DNA from: Streptomyces spinoverrucosus
GTDB lineage: Bacteria; Actinomycetota; Actinomycetes; Streptomycetales; Streptomycetaceae
Length of the DNA stretch: 64,000 nt
Direction: 5' to 3'
Assembly: GCF_015712165.1 (NCBI RefSeq)
Contig: NZ_JADPZX010000001.1
Location: forward strand, 2,666,001-2,730,000
This document shows positions 24,854 to 33,350 of the stretch, in pieces (positions within the stretch are counted from its first letter, which is position 1; the number at the start of each line of letters is the position of its first letter). A program made the translations under genes and the position numbers. The notes below the pieces were generated by a model. That model was not told where the DNA came from and searched no databases. It saw only the letters and a program-made list of their open reading frames with translations.

Positions 24854-26218
24854 ATGACGAAGGCCGGAACCGGAACCACCGTGGCAGCGGACACGCCCGC
24901 TCCCGCGGTCCGTCTCCCCCGGCGCAGCGGCATCGAACTCGCTCTCATCGTCGTAGCCGTACTGCTGTCGGTGTACGGCTACTGCGCGGTCGGCCTCGCC
25001 AGGACCGGTGCCGTCCCGCCCGGTGCGGTGGGCTACGGCGCGGGACTCGGCGTCCTCGCGCTGCTCGCGCACCTCGCGGTCCGCCTGCGCGCCCCCTACG
25101 CCGACCCGCTGCTGCTGCCCATCGGTGTGCTGCTCAACGGCCTGGGCCTGGTGCTGATCTACCGGCTGGACCTGGAGACACCGGGCGACCGGGCGGCCCC
25201 CGCCCAACTGGTCTGGTCGGCGCTGGGCATCACACTGTTCGCCTATGTCGTCGCCGCCCTGCGCGACCACCGCGTGCTCCAGCGGTACGCGTACGTGTGC
25301 GTCGCCGCCGCGCTGGCCCTGCTCACCCTGCCGATCCTCTTCCCGGCCGTGAACGGCGCGCGCATCTGGATCCGGTTCGCCGGATTCTCCATCCAGCCCG
25401 GCGAGTTCGCGAAGGTGCTGCTGGCGGTGTTCTTCGCCGCGTACCTGGCCGCGAACCGCAACGCCCTCGCCTACGCCGGCCGCCGCATCTGGAAGCTCCA
25501 GCTCCCCACCGGCCGCGTCCTCGGCCCCGTCGTCGCCATCTGGCTGGTCAGCGTCGGCGTACTGATCCTGGAACGCGACCTCGGCACCTCGCTGCTGTTC
25601 TTCGGCCTGTTCGTCGTCATGCTGTACGTCGCCACCGGCCGCACCGGCTGGATCGCCGTCGGCCTGCTGCTGGCGACGCTCGGCGCGGTCGCCGTCGGCC
25701 GGACGGAGCCGCACGTGGCCGCCCGGATCCAGGACTGGCTGCACCCGTTCGCGTCCATCGAGGCCGGTCAGGGCCCCAACCAGCTCGCCCAGTCGCTGTT
25801 CGCGTTCGCGGCGGGCGGCGTCCTCGGCACCGGCCTGGGCCTCGGCCACTCCACCCTCATCGGCTTCGCCACCAAGTCGGACTTCATCCTGGCGACCGCG
25901 GGCGAGGAGCTGGGCCTGGCCGGCCTCTCCGCGATCTTCCTGCTGTACGGCCTGCTGGTGGAGCGCGGCTACCGGGCGGGCCTCGCCCTGCGCGAACCCT
26001 TCGGCCGGCTGCTCGCGGTGGGCCTCGCCTCGATCGTGGCGCTGCAGGTGTTCGTCATCGCGGGCGGGGTGACCGGCCTGATCCCGCTGACCGGCATGGC
26101 GATGCCGTTCCTGGCGCAGGGCGGCTCCTCGGTGGTCACCAACTGGGCGATCGTGGCCCTGCTGATCCGGGTGAGCCACTCGGCCCGCGAGCAGTACGAC
26201 GGGCGGGTCGCCCCATGA
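24854..26218 (+). CDS. SEDS-family peptidoglycan polymerase (FtsW/RodA/SpoVE-like)
   Basis: A 454-residue protein with about ten transmembrane helices and SEDS signatures: NGARIWIRFAGFSIQPGEFAKV, ILERDLGTSLLFFG and GLIPLTGMAMPFLAQGGSS, including the conserved Asp in ERDLGTS. It polymerises lipid II glycan strands with a partner PBP2-type transpeptidase. That partner is encoded next, overlapping by ATGA at 26215-26218. Streptomyces carries several SEDS proteins for division, growth and sporulation; this one lies outside the dcw cluster. It is probably specialised, but its precise role is not deducible here. Confidence 0.93.
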   Translation: MTKAGTGTTVAADTPAPAVRLPRRSGIELALIVVAVLLSVYGYCAVGLARTGAVPPGAVGYGAGLGVLALLAHLAVRLRAPYADPLLLPIGVLLNGLGLVLIYRLDLETPGDRAAPAQLVWSALGITLFAYVVAALRDHRVLQRYAYVCVAAALALLTLPILFPAVNGARIWIRFAGFSIQPGEFAKVLLAVFFAAYLAANRNALAYAGRRIWKLQLPTGRVLGPVVAIWLVSVGVLILERDLGTSLLFFGLFVVMLYVATGRTGWIAVGLLLATLGAVAVGRTEPHVAARIQDWLHPFASIEAGQGPNQLAQSLFAFAAGGVLGTGLGLGHSTLIGFATKSDFILATAGEELGLAGLSAIFLLYGLLVERGYRAGLALREPFGRLLAVGLASIVALQVFVIAGGVTGLIPLTGMAMPFLAQGGSSVVTNWAIVALLIRVSHSAREQYDGRVAP

Positions 26219-27672
26219 CCCGTCACATCCGCTACGCCGCCGCGTTCTGCGTCCTGCTGCTGGCCGCCCTCCTCGTCAACGCGGCCCGCATCCAGCTCTT
26301 CCAGGCCGGCGCGTTGGACGACAGTCCGGCCAACCGCCGCCAGGACATCGCCCGTTACGGCCAGCCGCGCGGCGACATCCTGGTCGGCGGCCGCCCGGTC
26401 ACCGGCTCCAAGGACACCGGCGAGTACCTCCGCTACGAACGCGTCTACAAGCAGGGCCCGTTGTACGCCCCCGTCACCGGCTTCTCCTCGCAGAGGTACG
26501 GCACCACGTTCCTGGAGCACGCCGAGGACGGCACTCTCTCCGGCACCGACCCCGTACTCTCGCCGTTCTCCCTGTGGAACGACTTCACCCGCGCCCGCAA
26601 CCCCGGCGGTGACGTCGTCACCACCCTCAACCCGGCCGCGCAGCAGGCGGCGTTCCGGGGACTGGGCAACCGCAAGGGCGCGGTCGCGGCGATCGAACCG
26701 GCGACGGGACGGATCCTGGCGCTGGTCTCCACCCCGTCGTACGACCCGGGGATGCTGTCGGGGAACGGGCCGGCGGTGGCCCGGTCCTGGCTGGGGCTGA
26801 ACGAGGACCCGAACAAGCCGATGCTGAACCGGGCGGTACGGCAGACGTATCCGCCGGGTTCGACGTTCAAGGTGGTCACCGCGGCGGCCGCGCTGGACGC
26901 CGGGGTGATCACCAGCCTCGACAAGCGCACCCGCTCGCCCGACCGGTACACCCTGCCCGGCACCACGACGACCCTGCACAACGCGACCAAGGGCTGTGCG
27001 GACGCCTCACTGCGCCTGGCCTTCGTGAAGTCCTGCAACACGGTCTTCGCCAAGCTGGGCGTGGACGTGGGTGTGACGGACATGACCGCCACCGCCCAGG
27101 CGTTCGGCTTCAACGACACCGAGTTGCGCATCCCTTACTCGGTGGCGCCGAGCACCTTCGACACCTCGGTCGACAGGGCGCAGCTGGCCCTGTCCTCGAT
27201 CGGGCAGTACAACACCCGTGCCACGCCGTTGCAGATGGCGATGGTGTCGGCGGCGGTCGCCAACGGCGGCCAGGTGCGCGAGCCGTACCTGGTGGAACGG
27301 ACCACCACCGACCGCGGCGCCACGATCTCCACGACCGGCGCCCGCCCGCTGCGCCGGGCCATGCATCCCTCGACCGCGATGCGGCTGCGTGAGCTGATGC
27401 GGAACGTGGTGGAGGGCGGCACCGGCACCCACGCCATGATCCCCGGCGCGACCATCGGCGGGAAGACCGGTACCGCCCAGCACGGCGTCGACAACTCCGG
27501 TACGCCGTACGCCTGGTTCGTCTCCTGGGCACAGGGCGACCGCGATCTGGAGCCGAAGGTCGCGGTCGCGGTGGTGGTGGAGGACGCCTCGGCGCACCGC
27601 CGCGACATCTCCGGGGGCAGTGTGGCGGCACCGATCGCGCGGGCGGTGATGCAGGCCGTGCTCAGGTCGTGA
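26215..27672 (+). CDS. Class B penicillin-binding protein (PBP2-like transpeptidase)
   Basis: A 485-residue single-pass transpeptidase. It has a membrane anchor (residues 5-24), a short pedestal domain, and a catalytic domain with SxxK STFK (216-219), SxN SCN (273-275) and KTG (417-419). It cross-links the glycan made by the SEDS polymerase encoded immediately upstream, with which it is translationally coupled. It resembles the PbpA-type proteins of actinobacteria, which lack PASTA domains, as this one does. It would be a beta-lactam target. Confidence 0.93.
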   Translation: MTRHIRYAAAFCVLLLAALLVNAARIQLFQAGALDDSPANRRQDIARYGQPRGDILVGGRPVTGSKDTGEYLRYERVYKQGPLYAPVTGFSSQRYGTTFLEHAEDGTLSGTDPVLSPFSLWNDFTRARNPGGDVVTTLNPAAQQAAFRGLGNRKGAVAAIEPATGRILALVSTPSYDPGMLSGNGPAVARSWLGLNEDPNKPMLNRAVRQTYPPGSTFKVVTAAAALDAGVITSLDKRTRSPDRYTLPGTTTTLHNATKGCADASLRLAFVKSCNTVFAKLGVDVGVTDMTATAQAFGFNDTELRIPYSVAPSTFDTSVDRAQLALSSIGQYNTRATPLQMAMVSAAVANGGQVREPYLVERTTTDRGATISTTGARPLRRAMHPSTAMRLRELMRNVVEGGTGTHAMIPGATIGGKTGTAQHGVDNSGTPYAWFVSWAQGDRDLEPKVAVAVVVEDASAHRRDISGGSVAAPIARAVMQAVLRS

Positions 27673-27716
27673 GACGGGGGTACCGCCGCGCGCGGGCCCC
27701 GACCTACCGTTCGGTC

Positions 27717-28226
27717 ATGACGGATTCCGCGCCCGCGTACGAACTCGCCCAGGTCAACATCGGCCGTCTCAAGGCCCCGCTGGACTCCCCGCAGCTGAAG
27801 GACTTCGTCGACAGTCTCGACCCCGTGAACGCCGACGCCGACGCGGCCGAGGGTTTCGTCTGGCGACTGCAGAGCGACTCCGGCAACGCGACCGACGTGC
27901 CCGTCTTCGGGGACGACTGGCTGATCGTCAACATGTCGGTGTGGCGGGACACCGACTCCCTGACCGCGTACATGTACCAGGGACGGCACCGCGAGATGCT
28001 GGCCCGCCGCCGGGAGTGGTTCGAGCGCCTGCAGGAGGCGGTCACGGCCCTGTGGTGGGTCCCGGCCGGACACCGCCCGACGGTCGCCGAGGCGGAGACC
28101 CGCCTGCTCCACCTCCGAACCAACGGCCCGACACCGTACGCGTTCACGCTCCGAACGTCATTCCCGCCGGGAGCCGCGGTACCAGTGCCGGTCGAGGTCC
28201 CGGAAGGGTTGGGCTGCTCGGTCTGA
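27717..28226 (+). CDS. DUF3291-type protein
   Basis: A 169-residue cytoplasmic protein. Recognisable family stretches are YELAQVNIGRLKAPLDSPQ, VWRLQSDSGNATDV, DDWLIVNMSVWRD and REWFERLQEAVTALWWVPAGHRPTVAEAETRL. These resemble the DUF3291 family, a ferredoxin-like (dimeric alpha-beta barrel) fold without an established activity. ATG 27717 has no ribosome binding site, but TACCGT at 27706-27711 could be a -10 placing transcription at the start codon, so the mRNA may be leaderless. It stands between the PBP gene and a dispersed repeat. Confidence 0.8.
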   Translation: MTDSAPAYELAQVNIGRLKAPLDSPQLKDFVDSLDPVNADADAAEGFVWRLQSDSGNATDVPVFGDDWLIVNMSVWRDTDSLTAYMYQGRHREMLARRREWFERLQEAVTALWWVPAGHRPTVAEAETRLLHLRTNGPTPYAFTLRTSFPPGAAVPVPVEVPEGLGCSV

Positions 28227-28234
28227 CGCCGGGA

Positions 28235-28318
28235 GGGCAACGCCCTTGGGAGCGCGGGGCTGTATCGATGTGCGGCTCCGCCGCGTGGGCGCGACCAGCC
28301 AAAAACAACCCGCAGCCG
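28235..28318. repeat. Dispersed Streptomyces-type palindromic repeat, long variant
   Basis: An intergenic element with GAGCGCGGGGCTG, TGCGGCTCCGCCGCGTGGGCGC and GACCAGCC ending near CCCGCAGCCG. Parts are self-complementary. Related copies occur at 30501-30555, 32672-32745 and 58161-58215, all near gene ends. I recall such elements as common between genes in Streptomyces chromosomes. Confidence 0.7.
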
Positions 28319-28340
28319 CCAAACAAACCTCCGCACCCCC

Positions 28341-29447
28341 TCAGTCGGCGCCCCCCGCCTCAATCACGTCCGTCACCTCTGCCACCCGCTCCCGCTCCTC
28401 CACCGCGAACCGCTCCGCGTCGAGCTTCTCGGCGACCTCCTCGTCCTGAGCCATCAGCAGATCCAGATTGGAGTCACCCATCTCGAACACCCCCATATCG
28501 ACATAGGCCTCCTGAAGCCGCTTGCCCCACAGCCCGATGTCCTTCACACACGGCACGATCCGGCTGAACAGCAGCTTGCGGAACAGCGCGAGGAACTCGG
28601 ACCGTTCGCTGTACTCCTCCGCCTCGGCGCGCGGGACACCGAAGTTCTCCAGCACCTCCACGCCGCGCAGCCGGTCCCGCATCAGATAGCAGCCCTCGAT
28701 CACGAACTCCTCGCGCTCACGCAGTTCGGCGTCCGTGAGCTGCTGGTAGTAGTCCCGCAGCGCCATCCGCCCGAAGGCCACGTGCCGGGCCTCGTCCTGC
28801 ATGACGTACGCCAGGATCTGCTTGGGCAGCGGCTTGTCGGTGGTGTCCCGGATCATGCCGAAGGCGGCCAGCGCGAGGCCCTCGATGAGCACCTGCATCC
28901 CGAGGTACGGCATGTCCCAGCGGCTGTCGCGGAGGGTGTCGCCGAGCAGGGACTGGAGGTTGTCGTTGATCGGGTAGAGCATCCCGATCTTCTCCTGCAG
29001 GAAGCGGGCGTAGATCTCCGCGTGCCGGGCCTCGTCCATGGTCTGCGTCGCCGAGTAGAACTTGGCGTCCAGGTCGGGCACGGACTCCACGATCCGGGCC
29101 GCGCAGATCATCGCGCCCTGCTCGCCGTGCAGGAACTGGCTGAACTGCCAGGAGGCGTAGTGCCTGCGCAGTTCGCCCTTGTCCCGCTCGGAGAGCTTCG
29201 CCCAGTGCCGGGTGCCGTACAGGGAGAGCGCCTCGTCGGGGGTGCCGAGGGGGTCGTACGGGTCGACCTCCAGGTCCCAGTCGATCCGCTTCTGGCCGTC
29301 CCACTGCTTGTCCTTGCCCTTCTGGTAGAGGGCCAGCAGGCGGTCGCGTCCGTCGTCGTACTCCCAGTTGAAGCGGGCCGCACCGGTCGCGGGCACCGGC
29401 CAGAGGGGCTCCCCCGGGTCCATGGCGTACAGGTCGAAGGTCGACAT
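28341..29447 (-). CDS. Ferritin-like diiron protein of the R2/oxidase type
   Basis: A 368-residue helical protein with a complete E...ExxH...E...ExxH diiron set: Glu 109 (HGEQ), Glu 139-x-x-His 142 (DEARH), Glu 190 (LIEG) and Glu 219-x-x-His 222 (DEARH). The spacing matches ribonucleotide-reductase R2-like and related oxygenase folds, but I see no R1-interaction tail and no R1 gene nearby, so an oxygenase or oxidase role is more likely. It is divergent from an AurF-like diiron gene with 88 bases between, and a TetR regulator follows that gene. The pair may act in one pathway. ATG 29447 is preceded by a weak GCGGA. Confidence 0.82.
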   Translation of the reverse strand: MSTFDLYAMDPGEPLWPVPATGAARFNWEYDDGRDRLLALYQKGKDKQWDGQKRIDWDLEVDPYDPLGTPDEALSLYGTRHWAKLSERDKGELRRHYASWQFSQFLHGEQGAMICAARIVESVPDLDAKFYSATQTMDEARHAEIYARFLQEKIGMLYPINDNLQSLLGDTLRDSRWDMPYLGMQVLIEGLALAAFGMIRDTTDKPLPKQILAYVMQDEARHVAFGRMALRDYYQQLTDAELREREEFVIEGCYLMRDRLRGVEVLENFGVPRAEAEEYSERSEFLALFRKLLFSRIVPCVKDIGLWGKRLQEAYVDMGVFEMGDSNLDLLMAQDEEVAEKLDAERFAVEERERVAEVTDVIEAGGAD

Positions 29448-29535
29448 GTCCGCAGGCTCACACGTAGTAGACGCGGGGTCAACAAGTAGCGCGCAAGGGA
29501 TTGACGGGCTTGCTGACACGCAGTCTCATAAGGGC
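29448..29535. promoter_or_regulatory. Divergent promoter region of two diiron genes
   Basis: The 88-bp gap contains TTGACG at 29501-29506 followed, after 17 bases, by TCTCAT (29524-29529), a plausible promoter reading rightward. It would start transcription at or next to ATG 29536, making that mRNA leaderless. The nearby TetR gene product is the most likely regulator, but I see no convincing palindrome. Confidence 0.4.
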
Positions 29536-30474
29536 ATGACGACCCTCACCGAAGCCGAAGCCCTGGAAGGGCTGCGCGACGCGCTCGGCCTGCTCAAGGA
29601 CCGCGAGCAGGTGGCCGAGCGGCTGCTCGACTCTTCCGCCAAGCACTCCTTCGACCCGGACAAGGAACTGGACTGGGACGCACCCTTCGAGGAGGGCAAG
29701 TGGTTCTGGCCGCCGGAGCTGGTGTCGCTGTACGGCACACCGATGTGGCAACGGATGAGCGAGGAACAGCGGATCCTGCTCTCCCAGCACGAGGCGGCGG
29801 CGCTGGCGTCACTGGGCATCTGGTTCGAGATCATCCTGATGCAGTTGCTGGTCCGGCACATCTACGACAAGGCGGCGACGAGCGCGCACGTGCGTTACGC
29901 GCTGACCGAGATCGAGGACGAGTGCCGGCACTCGAAGATGTTCGCCCGGCTGATCGAGCGCGGCGACACACCCTGGTACCCCGTCAGCCGCACCCACCAG
30001 CACCTCGGGCGCCTGTTCAAGACCATCTCGACCACACCCGGCTCCTTCACCGCGACCCTGCTCGGCGAGGAGGTCCTCGACTGGATGCAGCGGCTGACCT
30101 TCCCCGACGAGCGGGTGCAGCCGCTGATACGCGGGGTCACGCGCATCCACGTCGTGGAGGAGGCCCGCCACGTCCGGTACGCCCGCGAGGAGCTGCGGCG
30201 CCAGATGGTCACCGCGCCGAAGTGGTCCCAGGAGTTCACGCGGATCACCTCCGGCGAGTTCGCCCGCGTCTTCTCGGTCGCCTTCGTCAACCCCGAGGTG
30301 TACTCCAACGTGGGTCTGGACAAGCGGGAGGCTTTGGCGCAGGTGAAGGCGAGTGGGCATCGGCGGGAGGTCATGCAGACCGGCGCGAAGCGCTTGACGG
30401 ACTTCCTGGACGACATCGGGGTGCTGCGGGGAGTGGGGCGACGGCTGTGGAGGTCTTCGGGACTGCTGGCCTAG
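29536..30474 (+). CDS. AurF-like diiron oxygenase
   Basis: A 312-residue protein resembling the AurF (p-aminobenzoate N-oxygenase) family. Metal ligands are seen as EIEDECRHSKMF (Glu 129-x-x-His 132), LLGEEV (Glu 178/179), and HVVEEARHVRYAREEL (His 205, Glu 209-x-x-His 212); the second cluster with its extra His is characteristic of AurF-type sites. Such enzymes oxidise arylamines to nitro compounds or hydroxylate carrier-bound substrates. It is divergent from another diiron gene and followed by a TetR regulator. The substrate is unknown, and no biosynthetic cluster genes are adjacent. Confidence 0.83.
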   Translation: MTTLTEAEALEGLRDALGLLKDREQVAERLLDSSAKHSFDPDKELDWDAPFEEGKWFWPPELVSLYGTPMWQRMSEEQRILLSQHEAAALASLGIWFEIILMQLLVRHIYDKAATSAHVRYALTEIEDECRHSKMFARLIERGDTPWYPVSRTHQHLGRLFKTISTTPGSFTATLLGEEVLDWMQRLTFPDERVQPLIRGVTRIHVVEEARHVRYAREELRRQMVTAPKWSQEFTRITSGEFARVFSVAFVNPEVYSNVGLDKREALAQVKASGHRREVMQTGAKRLTDFLDDIGVLRGVGRRLWRSSGLLA

Positions 30475-30500
30475 GTGGCGTCTTCGTTCGGGGTGCGGGA

Positions 30501-30555
30501 AACGCCCAGGGGCGCGGAGAACTGCGCGACCAGCCCCAACGAAACCCGCACCCGG
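30501..30555. repeat. Dispersed palindromic repeat, short variant
   Basis: Carries AGGGGCGCGGAGAACTGCGCGACCAGCCCC between the AurF-like and TetR genes; the core is given here only in parts: GGGGC pairs with GCCCC and GCGC with GCGC to form a nested hairpin. Same family as 32672-32745 and 58161-58215. Confidence 0.75.
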
Positions 30556-30573
30556 CCGACTACGCTGCCCCAT

Positions 30574-31224
30574 ATGACCCCCGCCGCCCCCGCATACCGC
30601 CGCCTCAGCGTCGAGGAACGCCGCAGCCAACTGCTGGACGCCGCGCTCACCCTCTTCGCCCACCGCGCCCCCGAGGACGTCTCCCTCGACGACGTGGCGG
30701 AGGCGGCCGGGGTCTCCCGCCCCCTGGTGTACCGCTACTTCCCGGGCGGCAAGCAGCAGCTGTACGAGGCCGCCCTCCGCTCCGCCGCCGAGGAACTCCA
30801 GCTCTGCTTCGACGAGCCGCGCGAGGGCCCCCTCCTCCCCCGGCTGTCCCGCGCCCTGGACCGCTACCTCGCCTTCGTCGACCAGCACGACGCCGGCTTC
30901 AGCGCCCTGCTCCAGGGCGGCAGCGTGGTCGAGACCTCCCGTACGACCGCCATAGTGGACGGCGTACGCCGGGCCGCGGCCGTGCACATCATGCGCCACC
31001 TCGGCATCACCGACCCGGGCTCCCGGCTGCGCATGACCGTCCGGATGTGGATCACCGCGGTCGAGGCGGCCTCCCTTATCTGGCTCGACGAGGACAAGCA
31101 GCCACCCCTGGACGAGCTGCGGGACTGGCTGGTGGAGCAGTTCGTCGCCGTGCTGTCCGTCACCGCCGCCCGCGACCCGCAGACCGCGTCGGTCGTGGCG
31201 ACCCTCGCCTCGGCGGATGGCTGA
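30574..31224 (+). CDS. TetR-family transcriptional regulator
   Basis: A 216-residue regulator. The N-terminal HTH covers about 15-60 (RRSQLLDAALTLFAH, SLDDVAEAAGVSRPLVYRYFPGGKQQLYEAAL), followed by an all-helical ligand/dimer domain. Its location just after the AurF-like gene and near the divergent diiron gene suggests it represses that pair. TACGCT at 30561-30566 lies seven bases before ATG 30574 with no ribosome binding site, so the transcript may be leaderless. The inducer is unknown. Confidence 0.9.
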   Translation: MTPAAPAYRRLSVEERRSQLLDAALTLFAHRAPEDVSLDDVAEAAGVSRPLVYRYFPGGKQQLYEAALRSAAEELQLCFDEPREGPLLPRLSRALDRYLAFVDQHDAGFSALLQGGSVVETSRTTAIVDGVRRAAAVHIMRHLGITDPGSRLRMTVRMWITAVEAASLIWLDEDKQPPLDELRDWLVEQFVAVLSVTAARDPQTASVVATLASADG

Positions 31225-31531
31225 GACTGGTGGCGTGAAGAGCGAAGACACCCCCTTCGAGGGCGGGCCCATGGACGGTCGCGTCCTGCCCGTGCTCCTC
31301 GGACTCACCGGCCACCCGCCGAAGACGTACCGCATCCCGGTCCCGGACCCGCACGGCGGTCCGCCCACGGTCCTCGTCTACCGCCGGGAGTCCCGCGGCA
31401 AGGGCAGGCTCACCCAGCGCTGGAAGTACGTCCACGATCCCGCGGGTGACCGGGGTGGCGGCCGGCTCGGGCGGCCGTGGCGCAAGCCAGACGCCACGCC
31501 GGGAGGCAAGCCGGACGACGCCGACGGGTGA
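31217..31531 (+). CDS. Small basic protein, unknown function
   Basis: A protein of 104 residues (98 if GTG 31235 is the start) with a conserved-looking core VLPVLLGLTGHPPKTYRIPVPDPHGGPPTV and LVYRRE...RWKYVHDPAG, ending in a charged disordered tail. Its start overlaps the TetR gene end. I do not recognise a family with a known role. Coding is supported by codon bias. It may be co-transcribed with the TetR gene. Confidence 0.6.
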   Translation: MAETGGVKSEDTPFEGGPMDGRVLPVLLGLTGHPPKTYRIPVPDPHGGPPTVLVYRRESRGKGRLTQRWKYVHDPAGDRGGGRLGRPWRKPDATPGGKPDDADG

Positions 31532-31634
31532 CGCCGTTACGCCATCCCGCCGACGGTCGGCGCGCGGGCCGCGCGGACGCGTCCCATGCTCGCGGTGCGG
31601 AGCGGACCCGCTGCCCCGCACCGGAGGTGATGAC

Positions 31635-32777
31635 GTGTCAGGAAGGCTACTGCGCCTGGTGTGTACGGCGACCGTGGCGGCCCACGCCGTTCTCGCAGCC
31701 GTGCCCGCGGCGGCCGTACCGGAGCCCGGGGGGAACCGAGGACGGTCGATCGCCGCGTTGCTGACGGACCTTCAGCGGCTGTACCGGGAGGCCGAGAAGG
31801 CCACCGAGACCTACAACGCCACCGAGGAGCAGCTGAAGAAGCAGCGCGCCGTGGCCGGGCGGCTGGACACGGAGCTGTCCCGGGCCCGGCTCGCCCTGCA
31901 CGACAGCCGGGGCGCGGCCGGCCGGCTGGCCCGGCAGCAGTACCAGGGCCGCAGCGACATCTCGCCGTACGTCCGCCTGCTCCTCGCCCGCGATCCGCAG
32001 CACGCTCTCGAACAGGGCCATGTGATCGGGCAGCTGGCGCGGGAGCGGGCCAGGACGGTGGAGGAGCTGGCCGGCGACGAGAAGAAGGCCGACGAGCTGG
32101 CGCACCGGGCGCGGGCCGCGCTGGACCGGCAACTCGCCCTCGCCGAGCGGCGCAAGAAGGAGCGCGACAAGGTGCGCGAGCGGCTGCACCAGGTGGAGAA
32201 GTTGCTCGCCTCGCTCACCGCCGCGCAGCTGGCCGCGGTCGCCGACGTGGAGAACAAGGGGGTCGCCGAGGCGCAGCGGAAGCTGGAGGCCTCCGGCGCG
32301 CTCGGCGCCGAGGCCAAGCCGTCCCCGCGGGGCAACCGGGCCGTGCGCTACGCCATGCGGCAGCTGGGGAAGCCGTACGAGTGGGGCGCGGAGGGCCCGA
32401 AGCGGTACGACTGCTCCGGGCTGACCTCCAAGGCCTGGGCCCACGCCGGGACCCGCATCCCCCGCACCAGCCAGGAGCAGTGGGCCAAGCTCCCCCGCAT
32501 CCCGCTGAAGGAACTGCGCCCCGGCGACCTGGTGATCTACTTCCGCGACGCCACGCACGTGGCGATGTACCTGGGCAAGGGCAAGGTCGTCCACGCCCCC
32601 CGCACCGGCGAGAAGATCAAGGTCGCCCCGCTGGCGAATCACCCGATCCTGGGCGCGGTAAGACCGGATGAGAGGCGCCCCAAAGGGGCGCGGGGAACTG
32701 CGCGAGCAACCACGGACAGCACGCAGCGACCAAAGACCCCGCACCCCAACGGCGACCAGGCCGGCGATGTGAGATAA
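31635..32777 (+). CDS. Secreted NlpC/P60 peptidoglycan hydrolase
   Basis: A 380-residue exported protein with a signal peptide (1-27), a long helical coiled-coil region (about 36-215) and a C-terminal NlpC/P60 domain (about 228-345). The catalytic Cys is 260 in RYDCSGL, the His is 308 in DATHVAMY, and the third polar residue is probably His 320. It cleaves D-Glu-to-mDAP type bonds in the wall, and the coiled coil is typical of RipA-like or FtsX-controlled hydrolases. GTG 31635 follows GGAGG. The domain normally ends near residue 343 (ILGAVRP). The last 37 residues are Arg/Lys/Thr-rich and are mostly encoded by a dispersed repeat (32672-32745). Confidence 0.9.
   Translation: MSGRLLRLVCTATVAAHAVLAAVPAAAVPEPGGNRGRSIAALLTDLQRLYREAEKATETYNATEEQLKKQRAVAGRLDTELSRARLALHDSRGAAGRLARQQYQGRSDISPYVRLLLARDPQHALEQGHVIGQLARERARTVEELAGDEKKADELAHRARAALDRQLALAERRKKERDKVRERLHQVEKLLASLTAAQLAAVADVENKGVAEAQRKLEASGALGAEAKPSPRGNRAVRYAMRQLGKPYEWGAEGPKRYDCSGLTSKAWAHAGTRIPRTSQEQWAKLPRIPLKELRPGDLVIYFRDATHVAMYLGKGKVVHAPRTGEKIKVAPLANHPILGAVRPDERRPKGARGTARATTDSTQRPKTPHPNGDQAGDVR
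32672..32745. repeat. Dispersed palindromic repeat inside the NlpC/P60 gene tail
   Basis: Contains AGGCGCCCC then GGGGCGCGGGGAACTGCGCG and AGCAACCACGG, ending near CCCGCACCCC. The hairpin core matches copies at 30501-30555 and 58161-58215. Here it is read through, supplying about residues 346-371 of the hydrolase. Confidence 0.75.
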
Positions 32778-32983
32778 TCCGCGGCCTCCTCCGGAACAAC
32801 GAAGAAACCACCCATCAGGCCGGGGTGTTCTCTTCGTTCCAGGGCCTGTCCGACGGGTCGCGCCACCGACCCCGCACCCGACAGCACTGTCACCCGAATG
32901 GCCCAACATAACGCGCCACCCACATGGGTGAACATCAAGCTGATTAGTGCCCCAACCGAGGCAATCCGTGAAAGGCGAACCAA

Positions 32984-33193
32984 ATGCGTATTCGACGAAT
33001 TCTCGCCGCCGTCATCGCCACGGCAGCCTTCGCCGGGCTCGGCCTCACAGGCGCCGCCACCGCCACCGCCACCGCCGAACAGGGTGCCCCATCGGTCGTC
33101 ACCCCGTCTGAGTGCAGGCAGGGCGGCGGAACGCCCGATCTGACGGAAAACCGCTGCAAGGGCGGTACGTACGACGGGGAGCAGATCGACTGA
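32984..33193 (+). CDS. Small secreted protein with two cysteines
   Basis: A 69-residue protein with a signal peptide (about 1-31, MRIRRILAAVIATAAFAGLG then ATA repeats). It leaves a mature peptide of about 38 residues with two Cys (SECRQGGG and NRCKGGTYDG), which probably form a disulphide. AAAGG lies eight bases before ATG 32984. Stand-alone gene followed by hairpins. I do not know its function; short Cys-pair secreted peptides of this kind are frequent in Streptomyces. Confidence 0.75.
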   Translation: MRIRRILAAVIATAAFAGLGLTGAATATATAEQGAPSVVTPSECRQGGGTPDLTENRCKGGTYDGEQID

Positions 33194-33203
33194 ACCCCAC
33201 AAG

Positions 33204-33272
33204 GCGCCCCGCAGCAACCCGCCGCGGGGCGCTCCCGCGCGAGCGTAGTCGGCCCCGGTGCGGCCGGGGCCG
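33204..33272. terminator. Two consecutive hairpins between convergent genes
   Basis: Stem 1 GCGCCCCGC (33204-33212) pairs with GCGGGGCGC (33224-33232). Stem 2 CGGCCCCGG (33250-33258) pairs with CCGGGGCCG (33264-33272). They lie between the small secreted protein gene and the convergent StyA-type gene and probably end transcription from both sides. Confidence 0.6.
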
Positions 33273-33350
33273 TCTGTGGGCCGTGCGAGGGCGGCCGACG
33301 TCGACCGACAACGACCGAGGACGACGGCCGCAGCCCAGGTCAGAGGGCCG

